Part shown: positions 23,406-31,757 of the stretch, in pieces
How positions within the stretch are numbered: the first letter of the stretch is position 1
Layout of the letters: every line of letters begins with the position of its first letter
Assembly: GCA_001899085.1 (NCBI GenBank)
Contig: MKVB01000001.1
Location: 1,394,653-1,435,699, forward strand
Reading direction: 5' to 3'
Source of the DNA: Devosia sp. 66-14
Lineage (GTDB): Bacteria > Pseudomonadota > Alphaproteobacteria > Rhizobiales > Devosiaceae
DNA length: 41,047 nucleotides
Translations under genes and position numbers: made by a program
Notes under the pieces: generated by a model
Told to the model about the DNA's origin: nothing
Seen by the model: the letters and a program-made list of their open reading frames with translations, nothing else
Database searches by the model: none

Positions 23406-24860
23406 TCAGACGGCGTTGCGCCGCGTCTTGGACGAGAAAACCGTCAAGACGATGATCCAGCAATCGAGAAAGATCGACCAATTGTCTATGTAGTAAAGAT
23501 CGTGTCGCGTGCGGCCCTCGATCTGCTCGAAGGTCGAGGTTTCGCCGCGATAGCCGTTGACCTGCGCCCAGCCCGAAATGCCCGGCTTGATGCGCTGGCG
23601 ATGCGCATAGCTGGCCAGCTGCTCGCCCAGTTCGTCGTCGTGCACCAGCGCATGCGGGCGCGGACCGACGAGGCTCATCTCCCCGCTCAGCACATTGATC
23701 AGCTGCGGCAATTCGTCGATCGAGGTGCGGCGGATGAAGGCGCCGATGCGGGTGATGCGTTTGTCGCCGACCTTGGCCTGCGTCATCTTGCGGCCGGATT
23801 CGGTCACCGTCATCGAGCGGAACTTCCAGATATGGAAGGTGCGGCCGTTGAAGCCGCGCCGCTCCTGCCGGTAGAACACCGGCCCGGGGCTGTCGAGCTT
23901 GATCAGCAACGCCACGACCGCGAACAGCGGGCTGAGAAAGAGCAGCCCCAGCCCTGCCCCGGCGATGTCGAACGCCCGCTTGGTCGCCACCGCGGCGTCG
24001 CTCATGGGCTTGCGCAGCGAACGCAGCGCATTGTTGGGGCCGAGCGGCACCACGTCGAGGAACTTGAAGCTGACATTGTCGGTGGCCGGCACGGCGACCA
24101 CGTTGATGGCGAAGCGCTTCAGCTCGTTGGTGAGCCGTTCGAGCCCGTCGAGATCGCCGATCTCGCCGACGAACACGATGAACTCGGCGCCGTGCGACAC
24201 CCAATGCCGGGCGAACTCGACCACCGCGCTTTCCTTGTAGACGCCGTCGGCATCCACCGCTTCTTCGAGATACAGCGTGCCGGCGAGCCGGTAGCCGGTC
24301 TTCCACAGGTCGCCGTTGACGAGGAACCGCACGGTGTCGCTGCGACTGCCCACCACCGCTACCTTCTGGAACTGCAGCCGCCCGGCCCGGATCCGGGTGG
24401 TGACGGCGGCGTAGGCGATGGTGCGGGCCAGCAGCAGCGCCGGCACCCCGAGGACGAAGGCGGCGATCAGCGAGACGCGCGACAGGTCGTCGGCAACGCC
24501 GACGAAGAAGGCGCCGAACAGCGCGATGGCGAACGCCCCGGTCCAGCTGAGCACGCTCTGCACCAGCGTGGTGTGCGGCGGCTGGGCCCGATCGAGGAAC
24601 TGGTTGGCCGACACCGCCGAGAACACGCCGTAGAGCACGCCGACCACGGCCGAGTAGATACCGTAGAGCCCGAACGGGATATCGACGGCTGCCACACGCA
24701 GCACCACGCCGTGATAGAGCAGCGCCGGCAGCAGCATCACCACCGCGGCGAGCGCCCCCTCGCCCAACCCGAATGCCGTACACAGGGCGGCCTGGTTGGC
24801 CACTACGCGTCGTGCCTTGCGCCGCTCTACGCCCTGGTATCCAAGCTCGGTCTGCACCAC
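23406..24860 (-). CDS. Polyprenyl-phosphate hexose-1-phosphate transferase (GumD/WcaJ type)
   Basis: This protein of about 484 residues starts polysaccharide synthesis by moving a sugar-1-phosphate, usually glucose or galactose, from UDP-sugar to undecaprenyl phosphate. Four to five N-terminal helices and a CoA-binding-like domain (KVAVVGSRSDTVRFL) precede the catalytic PglC-like domain. That domain opens KRAFDIAGAGLGLLFLSP and holds SPGPVFYRQERRGFNG, FHIWKFRSM, DELPQLINVLSGEMSLVGPRP and GISGWAQVNGYRG. The start is uncertain: GTG 24860 has GAGG eight bases upstream, while TTG 24875 extends the frame by five residues. It is the presumed initiating enzyme for the polymer encoded to its right. 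Confidence 0.88.
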   Translation of the reverse strand: MVQTELGYQGVERRKARRVVANQAALCTAFGLGEGALAAVVMLLPALLYHGVVLRVAAVDIPFGLYGIYSAVVGVLYGVFSAVSANQFLDRAQPPHTTLVQSVLSWTGAFAIALFGAFFVGVADDLSRVSLIAAFVLGVPALLLARTIAYAAVTTRIRAGRLQFQKVAVVGSRSDTVRFLVNGDLWKTGYRLAGTLYLEEAVDADGVYKESAVVEFARHWVSHGAEFIVFVGEIGDLDGLERLTNELKRFAINVVAVPATDNVSFKFLDVVPLGPNNALRSLRKPMSDAAVATKRAFDIAGAGLGLLFLSPLFAVVALLIKLDSPGPVFYRQERRGFNGRTFHIWKFRSMTVTESGRKMTQAKVGDKRITRIGAFIRRTSIDELPQLINVLSGEMSLVGPRPHALVHDDELGEQLASYAHRQRIKPGISGWAQVNGYRGETSTFEQIEGRTRHDLYYIDNWSIFLDCWIIVLTVFSSKTRRNAV

Positions 24861-25089
24861 AGCAAATTGCCTCAAATTGCTGGCGATACAGGAGATTTCC
24901 CGCTTCGCCGTTCAGCCACTGCACTATCACGGCGACCGCTCCCGCCCCAAGGGCTAGGTTAAGCTGCGGTTAACACGTAGGGCGCGGCGGCCCGGTTAAG
25001 GATACCGGCAGTTCCCGCCTCGACGCCGCGCGCCGCCATGTTAGGGAAACATTAACCCATGGCACGAACCCAAGCGTGACGAGACCCAC

Positions 25090-25611
25090 GTGACCACCAC
25101 CCAACCCAGAGCAGTGGCCATTCTGGCGGCGAACCCGGCGTTCGCGGCCATCCTCAGCCGCGCCCTCGAGCAGGATGGCGGCTACCGCGTGGCCAGCTTT
25201 TCGAGCGTCGAGATGCTGACCACGTTCCTCCGCATCTCGCCGGTCGATGTGGTGGTGCTCGATACCGACCTGCCCGGCGCACCGGCCATCGATATCGCCC
25301 GCGGGCTGCGCAGCCACCTGAAGCTCGCCAGCAGCGCCTTCGAGATCGTGGCGCTGACCCGCGCCGCCGTTGCCTTTCACCGGCCGCTGCTCGCCGCCGG
25401 CATCGACGCCGTGCTGGAAAAGCCGGTGACGCCGCAGCAGCTGCTCGCCACCATTGACGACCTGGTCGAGATCGAACGCGCCGTCGCGGTGCAGCACCAG
25501 GCGGTGACCCAGCCGGTGACCATGGTGCGCGCCTTCGAGCCGAAGCCCGTGCCGGCCGAACGGGTCGGCAACGTCATCCCGCTGTTCGGCGAGGGCCGGG
25601 TCCGGCGCTGA
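25090..25611 (+). CDS. Degenerate receiver-domain protein
   Basis: This 173-residue protein starts at GTG 25090. Residues 7-125 follow the receiver fold: VAILAANPAF, VDVVVLDTDLPG with a possible phospho-acceptor Asp58, IVALTRA and AVLEKPV with Lys111. The acidic pair that normally binds magnesium (VDDE in active receivers) is replaced by LAANP, so phosphorylation is doubtful. A C-terminal tail of about 45 residues ends in GNVIPLFGEGRVRR; the VIPLF motif recurs in rhizobial proteins. It is read divergently from the glycosylphosphotransferase gene and may act as a phosphorylation-independent regulator of polysaccharide synthesis, as inferred from position. Confidence 0.75.
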   Translation: MTTTQPRAVAILAANPAFAAILSRALEQDGGYRVASFSSVEMLTTFLRISPVDVVVLDTDLPGAPAIDIARGLRSHLKLASSAFEIVALTRAAVAFHRPLLAAGIDAVLEKPVTPQQLLATIDDLVEIERAVAVQHQAVTQPVTMVRAFEPKPVPAERVGNVIPLFGEGRVRR

Positions 25612-25707
25612 GGCGCCACCTCCCGCTTCGCTTCCCATCCGCCAGGGCTGGACGATCCACCATGCGCACTGGCAAGCTCGCCGTTCCGGCATCACCCAGG
25701 CTCAACC

Positions 25708-26016
25708 ATGTTCGTCGTCCAGATCTACCTGCCGCTTGAACTGCCCGACGGCGCGGGGGTTCCAGCCCGGGTGTTCGAGCGCACCAAGGCCGAGCTGACC
25801 GATCGCTTCGGCGGGGTGACCTCGTTCCTGCAATCACCGGCCGAAGGCGCCTGGAAGCCATCCGGCGGCGAGCCGATCCACGACCGGATCGCGATTTTCG
25901 AAGTGATGGTGGCCGATGTCGACACCGCCTGGTGGCGGCACTATCGCGAGGCGCTGGAAGCCGAACTGCACCAGCAACGCATCCTGGTCCGCCTGTTCCA
26001 GGTCACCGTGCTCTGA
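25708..26016 (+). CDS. Conserved hypothetical small protein
   Basis: This 102-residue protein has no signal or membrane segment. It opens MFVVQIYLPLELPDG, then ELTDRFGGVTSFLQSPAEG, IAIFEVMVADVDTAWWRHYR and a C-terminal RILVRLFQVTVL strand. The alternating strands and helices suggest a compact alpha/beta fold with an invariant-looking WW pair. I associate the pattern with an uncharacterised family seen in alphaproteobacteria but cannot name a function. GC-rich third positions support coding. It is 96 bases after the degenerate receiver gene and could share its transcript. Confidence 0.6.
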   Translation: MFVVQIYLPLELPDGAGVPARVFERTKAELTDRFGGVTSFLQSPAEGAWKPSGGEPIHDRIAIFEVMVADVDTAWWRHYREALEAELHQQRILVRLFQVTVL

Positions 26017-26131
26017 GTGGGGCCGGTGCGGCGGGGTCGCTGCGAGTTGTGGACGCGCGGCGCAACCCCGCCGGCAACCGGCGCGGCGGTCCGGCTGCAC
26101 CAATTAGCTACGTACGGCCGGCCGAGGAGTT

Positions 26132-27268
26132 TCAGTTGGCCTTCAGCAACCCCTCATAGGCATCGCCGATCCGCTCCACCGCGAAATCGGCTGCCCGGTG
26201 CGCGAGCAGCGCCGTATCGGTCGGGGCATCCAGCATCGCCGCCATCGCCGCCGCCAGCGCTGCGGCATCGCCCACCGGGGTGAGCGTGCCGTAGCGGCCA
26301 TCTGCGAGGATCTCGCGCGGGCCATGCGGGGCGTCGGTGGAAACCACCGGGACGCCCGCGGCCATGGCTTCGATCAGCACATTGCCGAAGCCCTCGCTGG
26401 TCGAGCTCAGGACGAACAGGTCGGCCGCCGCATAGCACGCAGCCGGATCGTTCGCGTAGCCGGCGAACAATACCCGCGAACCGATTCCAAGCGCTTGCGC
26501 TTCCGCCTCCAGCTCGGCGCGCAGCGGGCCATCGCCGAACAGCACCAGCCGGGCCGGGCGCGACTTGAGCAACGCGGCGAAGGCCCGCAGCAAGGTCTTG
26601 TGATCCTTGACGCCCACCAGCCGTCCGGCGGTAGCGATCACAGGGCCCTCGCCCAGCGCCGCGAGTTCGGCTTGCCAGGGGTAGGCCTGCGGGCGGAGGT
26701 CTCCCCCTGGTGGGACGAGGTGTCGCCCTGGAGGTAGAGGATTGTTGATCACGACGACCTTGCCCGGATCGACGCCCCGCGCCGCGATATCGCGCCCGAC
26801 CCCGGCGGAAACCGCGATCGCCTTCGTCGCCCGCGCCGCCACCAGCCCGGAAAGCAGCACCGCCAGCTTCGAGCCGAAATCGTTCGAGGGAATCGACGCC
26901 GCGGCGTGAAAGCTCGGAAAGAACCGGGCGCGGCTGAAGCCGAGGCCGAGCGCCAGCGTGGTGATGAGGTTGGCGAACTCGGGGGCGCTGAACACCGCGT
27001 CGGGCTTGAGCCGGCGGTAGAAGCCGGCGCTGCGCATCAGCCCGCCCAGCGTCGCCGGCTTGCCGAAGCCATCGCCACGGATTGCAATGCCGAGGTCGAC
27101 CAGGTGCACGGCGTCGGAACGGAGCGCCGCATTGGGGCCCTCGCCGTTCCAGGTGAACAATGTCACCTCGTGGCCGCGCCGCGCCATTTCATTGGCCATC
27201 AGCACGAACACGCGTTCAGCGCCGCCGCCCCTCAGGCTCGGGACGTGGAAGACGATGCGGCTCGGCAT
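26132..27268 (-). CDS. GT4-family glycosyltransferase
   Basis: This 378-residue retaining glycosyltransferase opens PSRIVFHVPSLRGGGAERV, the GT4 N-terminal glycine loop. The C-terminal domain has IATAGRLVGVKDHKTLLRAF, LVLFGDGPLRAEL and EGFGNVLIEAMAAGVPVVST, the E-x7-E donor-binding motif. ATG 27268 lies five bases after the stop of the chain-length gene, so translation is probably coupled. Between the two Rossmann domains sits an unusual tandem heptad, LPPGRHL-VPPGGDL, encoded by a 21-bp direct repeat. It probably adds a sugar to the lipid-linked repeat unit of the local polysaccharide. Donor and acceptor are not predictable. Confidence 0.85.
   Translation of the reverse strand: MPSRIVFHVPSLRGGGAERVFVLMANEMARRGHEVTLFTWNGEGPNAALRSDAVHLVDLGIAIRGDGFGKPATLGGLMRSAGFYRRLKPDAVFSAPEFANLITTLALGLGFSRARFFPSFHAAASIPSNDFGSKLAVLLSGLVAARATKAIAVSAGVGRDIAARGVDPGKVVVINNPLPPGRHLVPPGGDLRPQAYPWQAELAALGEGPVIATAGRLVGVKDHKTLLRAFAALLKSRPARLVLFGDGPLRAELEAEAQALGIGSRVLFAGYANDPAACYAAADLFVLSSTSEGFGNVLIEAMAAGVPVVSTDAPHGPREILADGRYGTLTPVGDAAALAAAMAAMLDAPTDTALLAHRAADFAVERIGDAYEGLLKAN
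26696..26734. repeat. 21-bp imperfect tandem repeat inside the GT4 gene
   Basis: Two 18-base copies (26696-26713 and 26717-26734) match at 15 positions with a period of 21. In the reading frame they encode the heptads LPPGRHL and VPPGGDL in the linker between the two Rossmann domains. Confidence 0.6.
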
Positions 27269-27273
27269 CGGGT

Positions 27274-28818
27274 TCAGGTGGTGGCCGAAGCGGTGCGCCG
27301 GCGCGGCGGCTGCCGCATGTCGCGGATCATGCCGAACAGCATGGCCAGCAGCATGCCGACAACGAACCCGCCCACGGCCCCTGCCCCCAGCATCACCATG
27401 GTACGCGGCGGCCACGAACGGGCGGCCGGCGGGACCGCAGTGGAGATCACCCGCACATTGGTGGTGTCGAGCTGCTCGCGCTCGGTGACCTGGCGGGCGC
27501 GGCTGAGGAAAGCCTCGTAGATCGTCGACTTCGACGTCGCGTCACGCTCCAGCTCACGCAGCGTCACCAGCGCCTCGTTATCGCCGAACACGCTGGTCTT
27601 GAGCTCGTCCGCCCGGGCCGAAAGGGCCGCGGCGGCGGTCTTGGCCTCATCGAGCGATACCTTGGCGGCGGCCACGATGCGGCCGATTTCCGCTTCGAGC
27701 TGCGCATTGACGGCGCTGAGCTCGGTGTTGAGCCTGACGATGGTGGGGTGGCGCGGGCCATAGACCATCGACTGCGCGTCGAGCTGCTGCTTGAGCGCTC
27801 CGGCGCTGGCGCGCAGCGTGGTCAGCGCGCCAGAAGCCTGGGTGTCGGCGGTGGTGGCGTTGCGGCCGGCGGCAACCAGTTCGTCATAGCTCGATTGCGC
27901 GGTGATGACGCGCGACTGCGCCTCCACCACCTGCTGGTTGAGCTGCGCCATGGTCTGGGTGTTGACCAGCTCGCCCGAACTGGTGGCGAGGTTCTTGTCG
28001 CGCTTATAGGCCTCGACCTTTTCCTCGGCCTGCTTGACCGAGCTCTTGAGTTCGTCGAGCCGGTCGTTGAGCGCCGCGGCGGTGCGACCGGCGCCGTCGG
28101 CTTCCGCCGTCGCCAGTTCCGCCTTGAACGCATCGACGATGGCCGACGAGATCGTGATCGACTTGTCGGGGGTCTCGGAGGAAACGCGCAACGTCGCGAC
28201 GAAGGATTTTTCGTCGGCACTGGTGCTGACACGGGCGCTGAGCGCCGCCAGCGCCGCGAGCCGCGGGTCGGCCGGCTTCTCGTCCTTGCTGGAACCGAGA
28301 AGGCTCGAGAGCAGCCCCGGGCCGGTGCCCGGATTGTAGAATTCCTTGTCGGCCACGAGGTTCAGCTTGTCGACGACACGCGACAGCACATTGCCCGAGG
28401 TCAGCACGCGCAGCTTGCTGCCTGCCGTCATCACCGCATTGTCGACCTGCCCCGGCTGCTGGAACAGATCGTCGCTCACCACCTGCAAATTCGCCGGATC
28501 GATCAGGATGTCGGTGGCAACGGTGTATTTGGGCGGGCTCAGCACCGCATAGGCGCCGCCGGCCACTGCGCCGACACCGGCCAGCGCCACCGAAGCGAGC
28601 AGGCCCTTTCTCAACCACACGAACAGGCGCCCCAGGTCGAGCTCGAGGAAATCGCCGATCTTGCCCAGCGTCACGGTTTCCACCGGCTCGGGCTGCGGCC
28701 GTGGCGCCTGCGGCGCCGGCGCCACCGCGTCATTGGCCGGCCGGCCGCCAAGCCGTGCGAAGGCGCGCGCCCCGGAAGTGGCGCTCTGCGGATGCGGCCC
28801 GTCGGTCAGCAGGGACAT
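27274..28818 (-). CDS. Wzz/GumC-type polysaccharide chain-length (co-polymerase) protein
   Basis: This 514-residue inner-membrane protein has a Pro-rich cytoplasmic N-terminus (about 1-65). A first helix follows (KGLLASVALAGVGAVAGGAYA, about 71-91), then a Wzz-type periplasmic start (YTVATDILIDPANLQV) and long coiled coils from about 230 to 420. A GNVR-type block around ELERDATSKSTIYEAFLSRAR precedes the second helix (about 480-500). No tyrosine-kinase domain follows, unlike Wzc or ExoP. Such proteins set the length of Wzy-dependent polymers and help form the export channel. It is co-transcribed with the GT4 gene to its left. No separate kinase or outer-membrane channel gene is in the window. 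Confidence 0.85.
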   Translation of the reverse strand: MSLLTDGPHPQSATSGARAFARLGGRPANDAVAPAPQAPRPQPEPVETVTLGKIGDFLELDLGRLFVWLRKGLLASVALAGVGAVAGGAYAVLSPPKYTVATDILIDPANLQVVSDDLFQQPGQVDNAVMTAGSKLRVLTSGNVLSRVVDKLNLVADKEFYNPGTGPGLLSSLLGSSKDEKPADPRLAALAALSARVSTSADEKSFVATLRVSSETPDKSITISSAIVDAFKAELATAEADGAGRTAAALNDRLDELKSSVKQAEEKVEAYKRDKNLATSSGELVNTQTMAQLNQQVVEAQSRVITAQSSYDELVAAGRNATTADTQASGALTTLRASAGALKQQLDAQSMVYGPRHPTIVRLNTELSAVNAQLEAEIGRIVAAAKVSLDEAKTAAAALSARADELKTSVFGDNEALVTLRELERDATSKSTIYEAFLSRARQVTEREQLDTTNVRVISTAVPPAARSWPPRTMVMLGAGAVGGFVVGMLLAMLFGMIRDMRQPPRRRTASATT

Positions 28819-28942
28819 GGTGTTACCATCTCGTTTCGAAAGTGGCCTGTCGTTAGGGCTTTATATACCAGTGCCCGTCCGACGCTTCCGGAATGGGGTT
28901 TCTTGGTAAATCCCCGGGGTGCGGCGCGGCGCGGATCGGCTC

Positions 28943-30442
28943 TCACCCGCAGCTGTCGATCACCTCGAGCCGGCCCGACCGCGACAGCGTGTGGATGCCG
29001 CTGCGGGCCCAGGCCGCACCGGGGGCGACCGGGCGAAGCGGTCCGAACTGCACGTCGTCGTCGCTCAGCACCAGCAGTTCGGCGATGCCGAGGCCGCCGC
29101 CATAGGTCTCGGTGCCGTCCTGCAGCGGCAGGAAGGTGCGGCCCTCGGGGGTGACGATGAACGGCCCGCCCGGCCGAGCCGCGCGACGATCGATGAGAAT
29201 CGGGTTCATCGGGTGCGGCGACCAGGGGCCGGCCAGCGCCCTGGCGGAATAGACCACCATGGTGTCCGAGGCGCTCCCCATCCCCCGCTGCTCGGTGCCG
29301 ATCAGCCAGAAGCGATCGTCGCGGATGAGCAGTGTCATGTCGTTGAGCTTCCGGCCGGCAACCAGCACCGCCTCGCGCACCCAGGAGTGCGGGAACGGCT
29401 CGGCCCGATACAGCACCAGCTCGTTGCCGCCGCTCGACTCCGGGATCATGTAGACCTCGCCGTCATGCGCGAAGACCTGCGGGTAGCTCAGGTGATGCGG
29501 CTCCTCGAGCACGGCCCGCGGCGTCTCCATGCTGCCGTCGGGGCGACACTCGGCCACCGAAATGATGCCGCGCCCCAGCGCATAGGGATATTCCTCGACG
29601 AACAGGCAGAGCCGCCCCTGCCATTCGAAGACGAACGGATCGGCATAAAAGCGCTGCCCGTCATCGGCGAGCTCGGTGAACGCCGGGCCCGGGGTCGGCG
29701 AAACACCCAGGCTCTCGGCGAGGCCAGGCCCTTCGATCAGCCGATGCGCGGTGCGCCAGTAGAATGGCCGGCCGCCGCCGAGCCGGCCCAGCGCCCGCCG
29801 GCCAAGACCGGCCAGCAGATGCGGCAGGTAGCGCCAGGCGAGGTCGCGGCCCCGCCGTTGCGGCGCCGGCGGCGCCGGCTGCGCCATCGGCAGCAGCCTG
29901 CCGGCGGCAAAGCGCTTGACGCACATCTCGAGCAGCGTCACTGCCCCGGCACAAAGATCCGAGGCGGCGCGGCTCAGCCAGACGCGGTCGCCGATCATCG
30001 GTCGCGCCGTGGCGACGGCGACGCCGTTGAGCCGCGCCGTCAGGATCGGCCGCACGCCGCCTGCCAGCATCGCCGCCAGCCCGGCCGACAGCCCGCGCTG
30101 GCCGTCGAAATCGACTGTCAGCACCGGCGCGTGTCCATGCGCGCTGCACCCGGTCAGATCGATGGTGAGATCCGCACTGCCCGCCGCCTGCCGCGGCGCC
30201 GGCGGCGGCGCCGGCAGCGCCAGCGATTGCGGCGCCCGCCCGCGCTCGAGGCTCAGCAGCAGGTCCAGCGCCCTGCCCTCACGCTGCGCCACCGGAACCT
30301 GCTGCACCAACAGCCGGGCGCCTGTCGCCTCCAGGCGCTCAAGCAACGCCTGATGCCAGGCCCGCAGCGTTGCAGTATCCACAATGATTAAAATTGTAAT
30401 CAAATTGACAACATCGCGAATCTGCCTCGGCGCCGCTGACAT
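28943..30442 (-). CDS. GINT1-like (glucosamine inositolphosphorylceramide transferase N-terminal-like) protein
   Basis: This protein of about 499 residues has a poorly conserved first half (about 1-230) beginning ITILIIVDTATLRAWH. That start resembles bacterial proteins carrying an N-terminal formyltransferase-like domain. The second half matches the five-bladed, GH43-like propeller domain named after plant GINT1: FYADPFVFEWQGRLCLFVEE, HHLSYPQVFAHDGEVYMIPE and NELVLYRAEPFPHSWV. In bacteria this domain recurs in polysaccharide gene clusters, often with formyl- or glycosyltransferases; its reaction there is not established. Start choice is weak because no candidate has a good ribosome site; TTG 30466 is an alternative. 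It is transcribed divergently from wecB. Confidence 0.72.
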   Translation of the reverse strand: MSAAPRQIRDVVNLITILIIVDTATLRAWHQALLERLEATGARLLVQQVPVAQREGRALDLLLSLERGRAPQSLALPAPPPAPRQAAGSADLTIDLTGCSAHGHAPVLTVDFDGQRGLSAGLAAMLAGGVRPILTARLNGVAVATARPMIGDRVWLSRAASDLCAGAVTLLEMCVKRFAAGRLLPMAQPAPPAPQRRGRDLAWRYLPHLLAGLGRRALGRLGGGRPFYWRTAHRLIEGPGLAESLGVSPTPGPAFTELADDGQRFYADPFVFEWQGRLCLFVEEYPYALGRGIISVAECRPDGSMETPRAVLEEPHHLSYPQVFAHDGEVYMIPESSGGNELVLYRAEPFPHSWVREAVLVAGRKLNDMTLLIRDDRFWLIGTEQRGMGSASDTMVVYSARALAGPWSPHPMNPILIDRRAARPGGPFIVTPEGRTFLPLQDGTETYGGGLGIAELLVLSDDDVQFGPLRPVAPGAAWARSGIHTLSRSGRLEVIDSCG

Positions 30443-30602
30443 ATCGCGATGTCGAGCAGTGTACAAATCCAGAAATCGACATCGGTAAACGCGATTTCGG
30501 TGTTAATCATAGCTTAAGAGTTAAGGCGACCGCAGGGCAGTGGCGCGATATGAGCTGCATGACGCGTAGGTCACACGCGAACACTTTGCAGTGCGGTGCG
30601 AT
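30443..30602. other. Divergent promoter region of the GINT1-like and wecB genes
   Basis: These 160 bases are visibly richer in A and T than the surroundings and must hold promoters for both directions. A 12-base direct repeat GCGATATGARCT occurs at 30545 and 30598. An 18-codon open frame (30550-30606) ends with TGA overlapping the wecB ATG. No consensus promoter was assigned. Confidence 0.4.
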
Positions 30603-31757
30603 ATGAACTTTCATTCTCCTCCCGAGCGTCCCCGGCGGCAACGGCTGCTCATCGTCTTCGGCACCCGTCCGGAGGCCCTGAAATGCTTCCCCGTGGCGCA
30701 GGCGGCGCTGCAGAGCCCGCATTTCGACACCCAGATCTGCGTCACCGCCCAGCACCGCGAGATGGTCGACCAGGTGATCGCGCTGACCGGCATGCCGGTG
30801 GATTACGATCTCAATGTCATGTCGGCGGGCCAGACGCTGTTCGACGTAACCTCCAAGGTGCTGCTCGGCATGGCCGAGGTGCTCGACAAGTCGAAGCCCG
30901 ACATCGTCATGGTGCAGGGCGACACCACCACCGCCATGACCGCGGCACTGGCGGCGTTCTACAAGCGCATTCCTGTGGCCCATATCGAGGCGGGGCTGCG
31001 CAGTCACAATATCGACAGCCCCTTCCCCGAGGAGCTGAACCGGCTGATCGCCGGCAATATCGCCACCTGGCATTTCGCCCCCACCCCCGAGGCGCGCGAG
31101 AACTTGATCGCCGAGGGCAAGGACCCGGCCAGGATCTTCGTCACCGGCAACACGGTGATCGACACGCTGCTGCATTTTTCCGGGGCGCTGGACGAGGACA
31201 AGCTGCTCAGCGCCGAACTCGCCGCGCGCTTCCCCTTCCTTGATTCAAAGCGCAAGCTGATCCTCGTAACCGGCCACCGGCGCGAGAATTTCGACGGCGG
31301 CATCGAGCGCATCTGCACCGCGCTGAAGGTGCTGGCGACGCGCGGCGACGTGCAGATCGTCTACCCGGTGCACCCCAACCCCAATGTGCGCGGCGTCGTC
31401 AACGCGGCGCTCGCCGGGGTGCCCAATATCCACCTGATCGACCCGCAGGATTACCTGCCGTTCCTCTACCTGCAGAAGCAGAGCTACCTGGTGCTGACCG
31501 ATAGCGGCGGCGTGCAGGAAGAGGCGCCCTCGTTGGGCAAGCCCGTATTGGTGATGCGCGAGAACACCGAGCGCCCCGAGGGTGTGGCGGCCGGCACGGC
31601 GCGCCTCGTCGGTACCGATATCGAACAGATCCTTTTCAACGCCAACCGCCTGCTCGACGACCCGGCCGCCTATCGCGGCATGGCCGAAAAGCACAACCCA
31701 TATGGCGACGGCCGGGCCAGCCTCCGGATCGTCGAGGAGCTATCGCGGCATGTCTGA
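30603..31757 (+). CDS. wecB: UDP-GlcNAc 2-epimerase (non-hydrolysing)
   Basis: This 384-residue cytoplasmic enzyme converts UDP-GlcNAc to UDP-ManNAc. Family signatures run through the protein: LLIVFGTRPEALKCFPVAQA, VMVQGDTTTAMTAALAAFYK, VAHIEAGLRSHNIDSPFPEE, ILVTGHRRENFDGG, YPVHPNPNVR and LTDSGGVQEEAPSLGKPVLV, the last of which binds the UDP moiety. ATG 30603 lacks a good ribosome site; GTG 30591 is in frame and equally weak. The stop overlaps the wecC start by eight bases, so the two enzymes are made together. The product feeds WecC directly, giving UDP-ManNAcA for the surface polymer. Confidence 0.93.
   Translation: MNFHSPPERPRRQRLLIVFGTRPEALKCFPVAQAALQSPHFDTQICVTAQHREMVDQVIALTGMPVDYDLNVMSAGQTLFDVTSKVLLGMAEVLDKSKPDIVMVQGDTTTAMTAALAAFYKRIPVAHIEAGLRSHNIDSPFPEELNRLIAGNIATWHFAPTPEARENLIAEGKDPARIFVTGNTVIDTLLHFSGALDEDKLLSAELAARFPFLDSKRKLILVTGHRRENFDGGIERICTALKVLATRGDVQIVYPVHPNPNVRGVVNAALAGVPNIHLIDPQDYLPFLYLQKQSYLVLTDSGGVQEEAPSLGKPVLVMRENTERPEGVAAGTARLVGTDIEQILFNANRLLDDPAAYRGMAEKHNPYGDGRASLRIVEELSRHV

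Noticed and set aside
22900-24930. Long minus-strand frame of about 676 codons over the VanZ-like and glycosylphosphotransferase genes
   Set aside because: It is the wrong frame of the real genes. The correct frame shows full family motifs, and this one shows Arg/Ala-rich low-complexity sequence.
26017-26131. Possible bidirectional terminator between the 102-residue protein gene and the GT4 gene
   Set aside because: GCGGGGT and ACCCCGC arms are separated by a long GC-rich loop with no T tract, so support is weak.
27160-29154. Long plus-strand frame of about 664 codons opposite the Wzz/GumC gene
   Set aside because: It is the complement of a well-supported coiled-coil membrane protein, with no domain signature or ribosome site.
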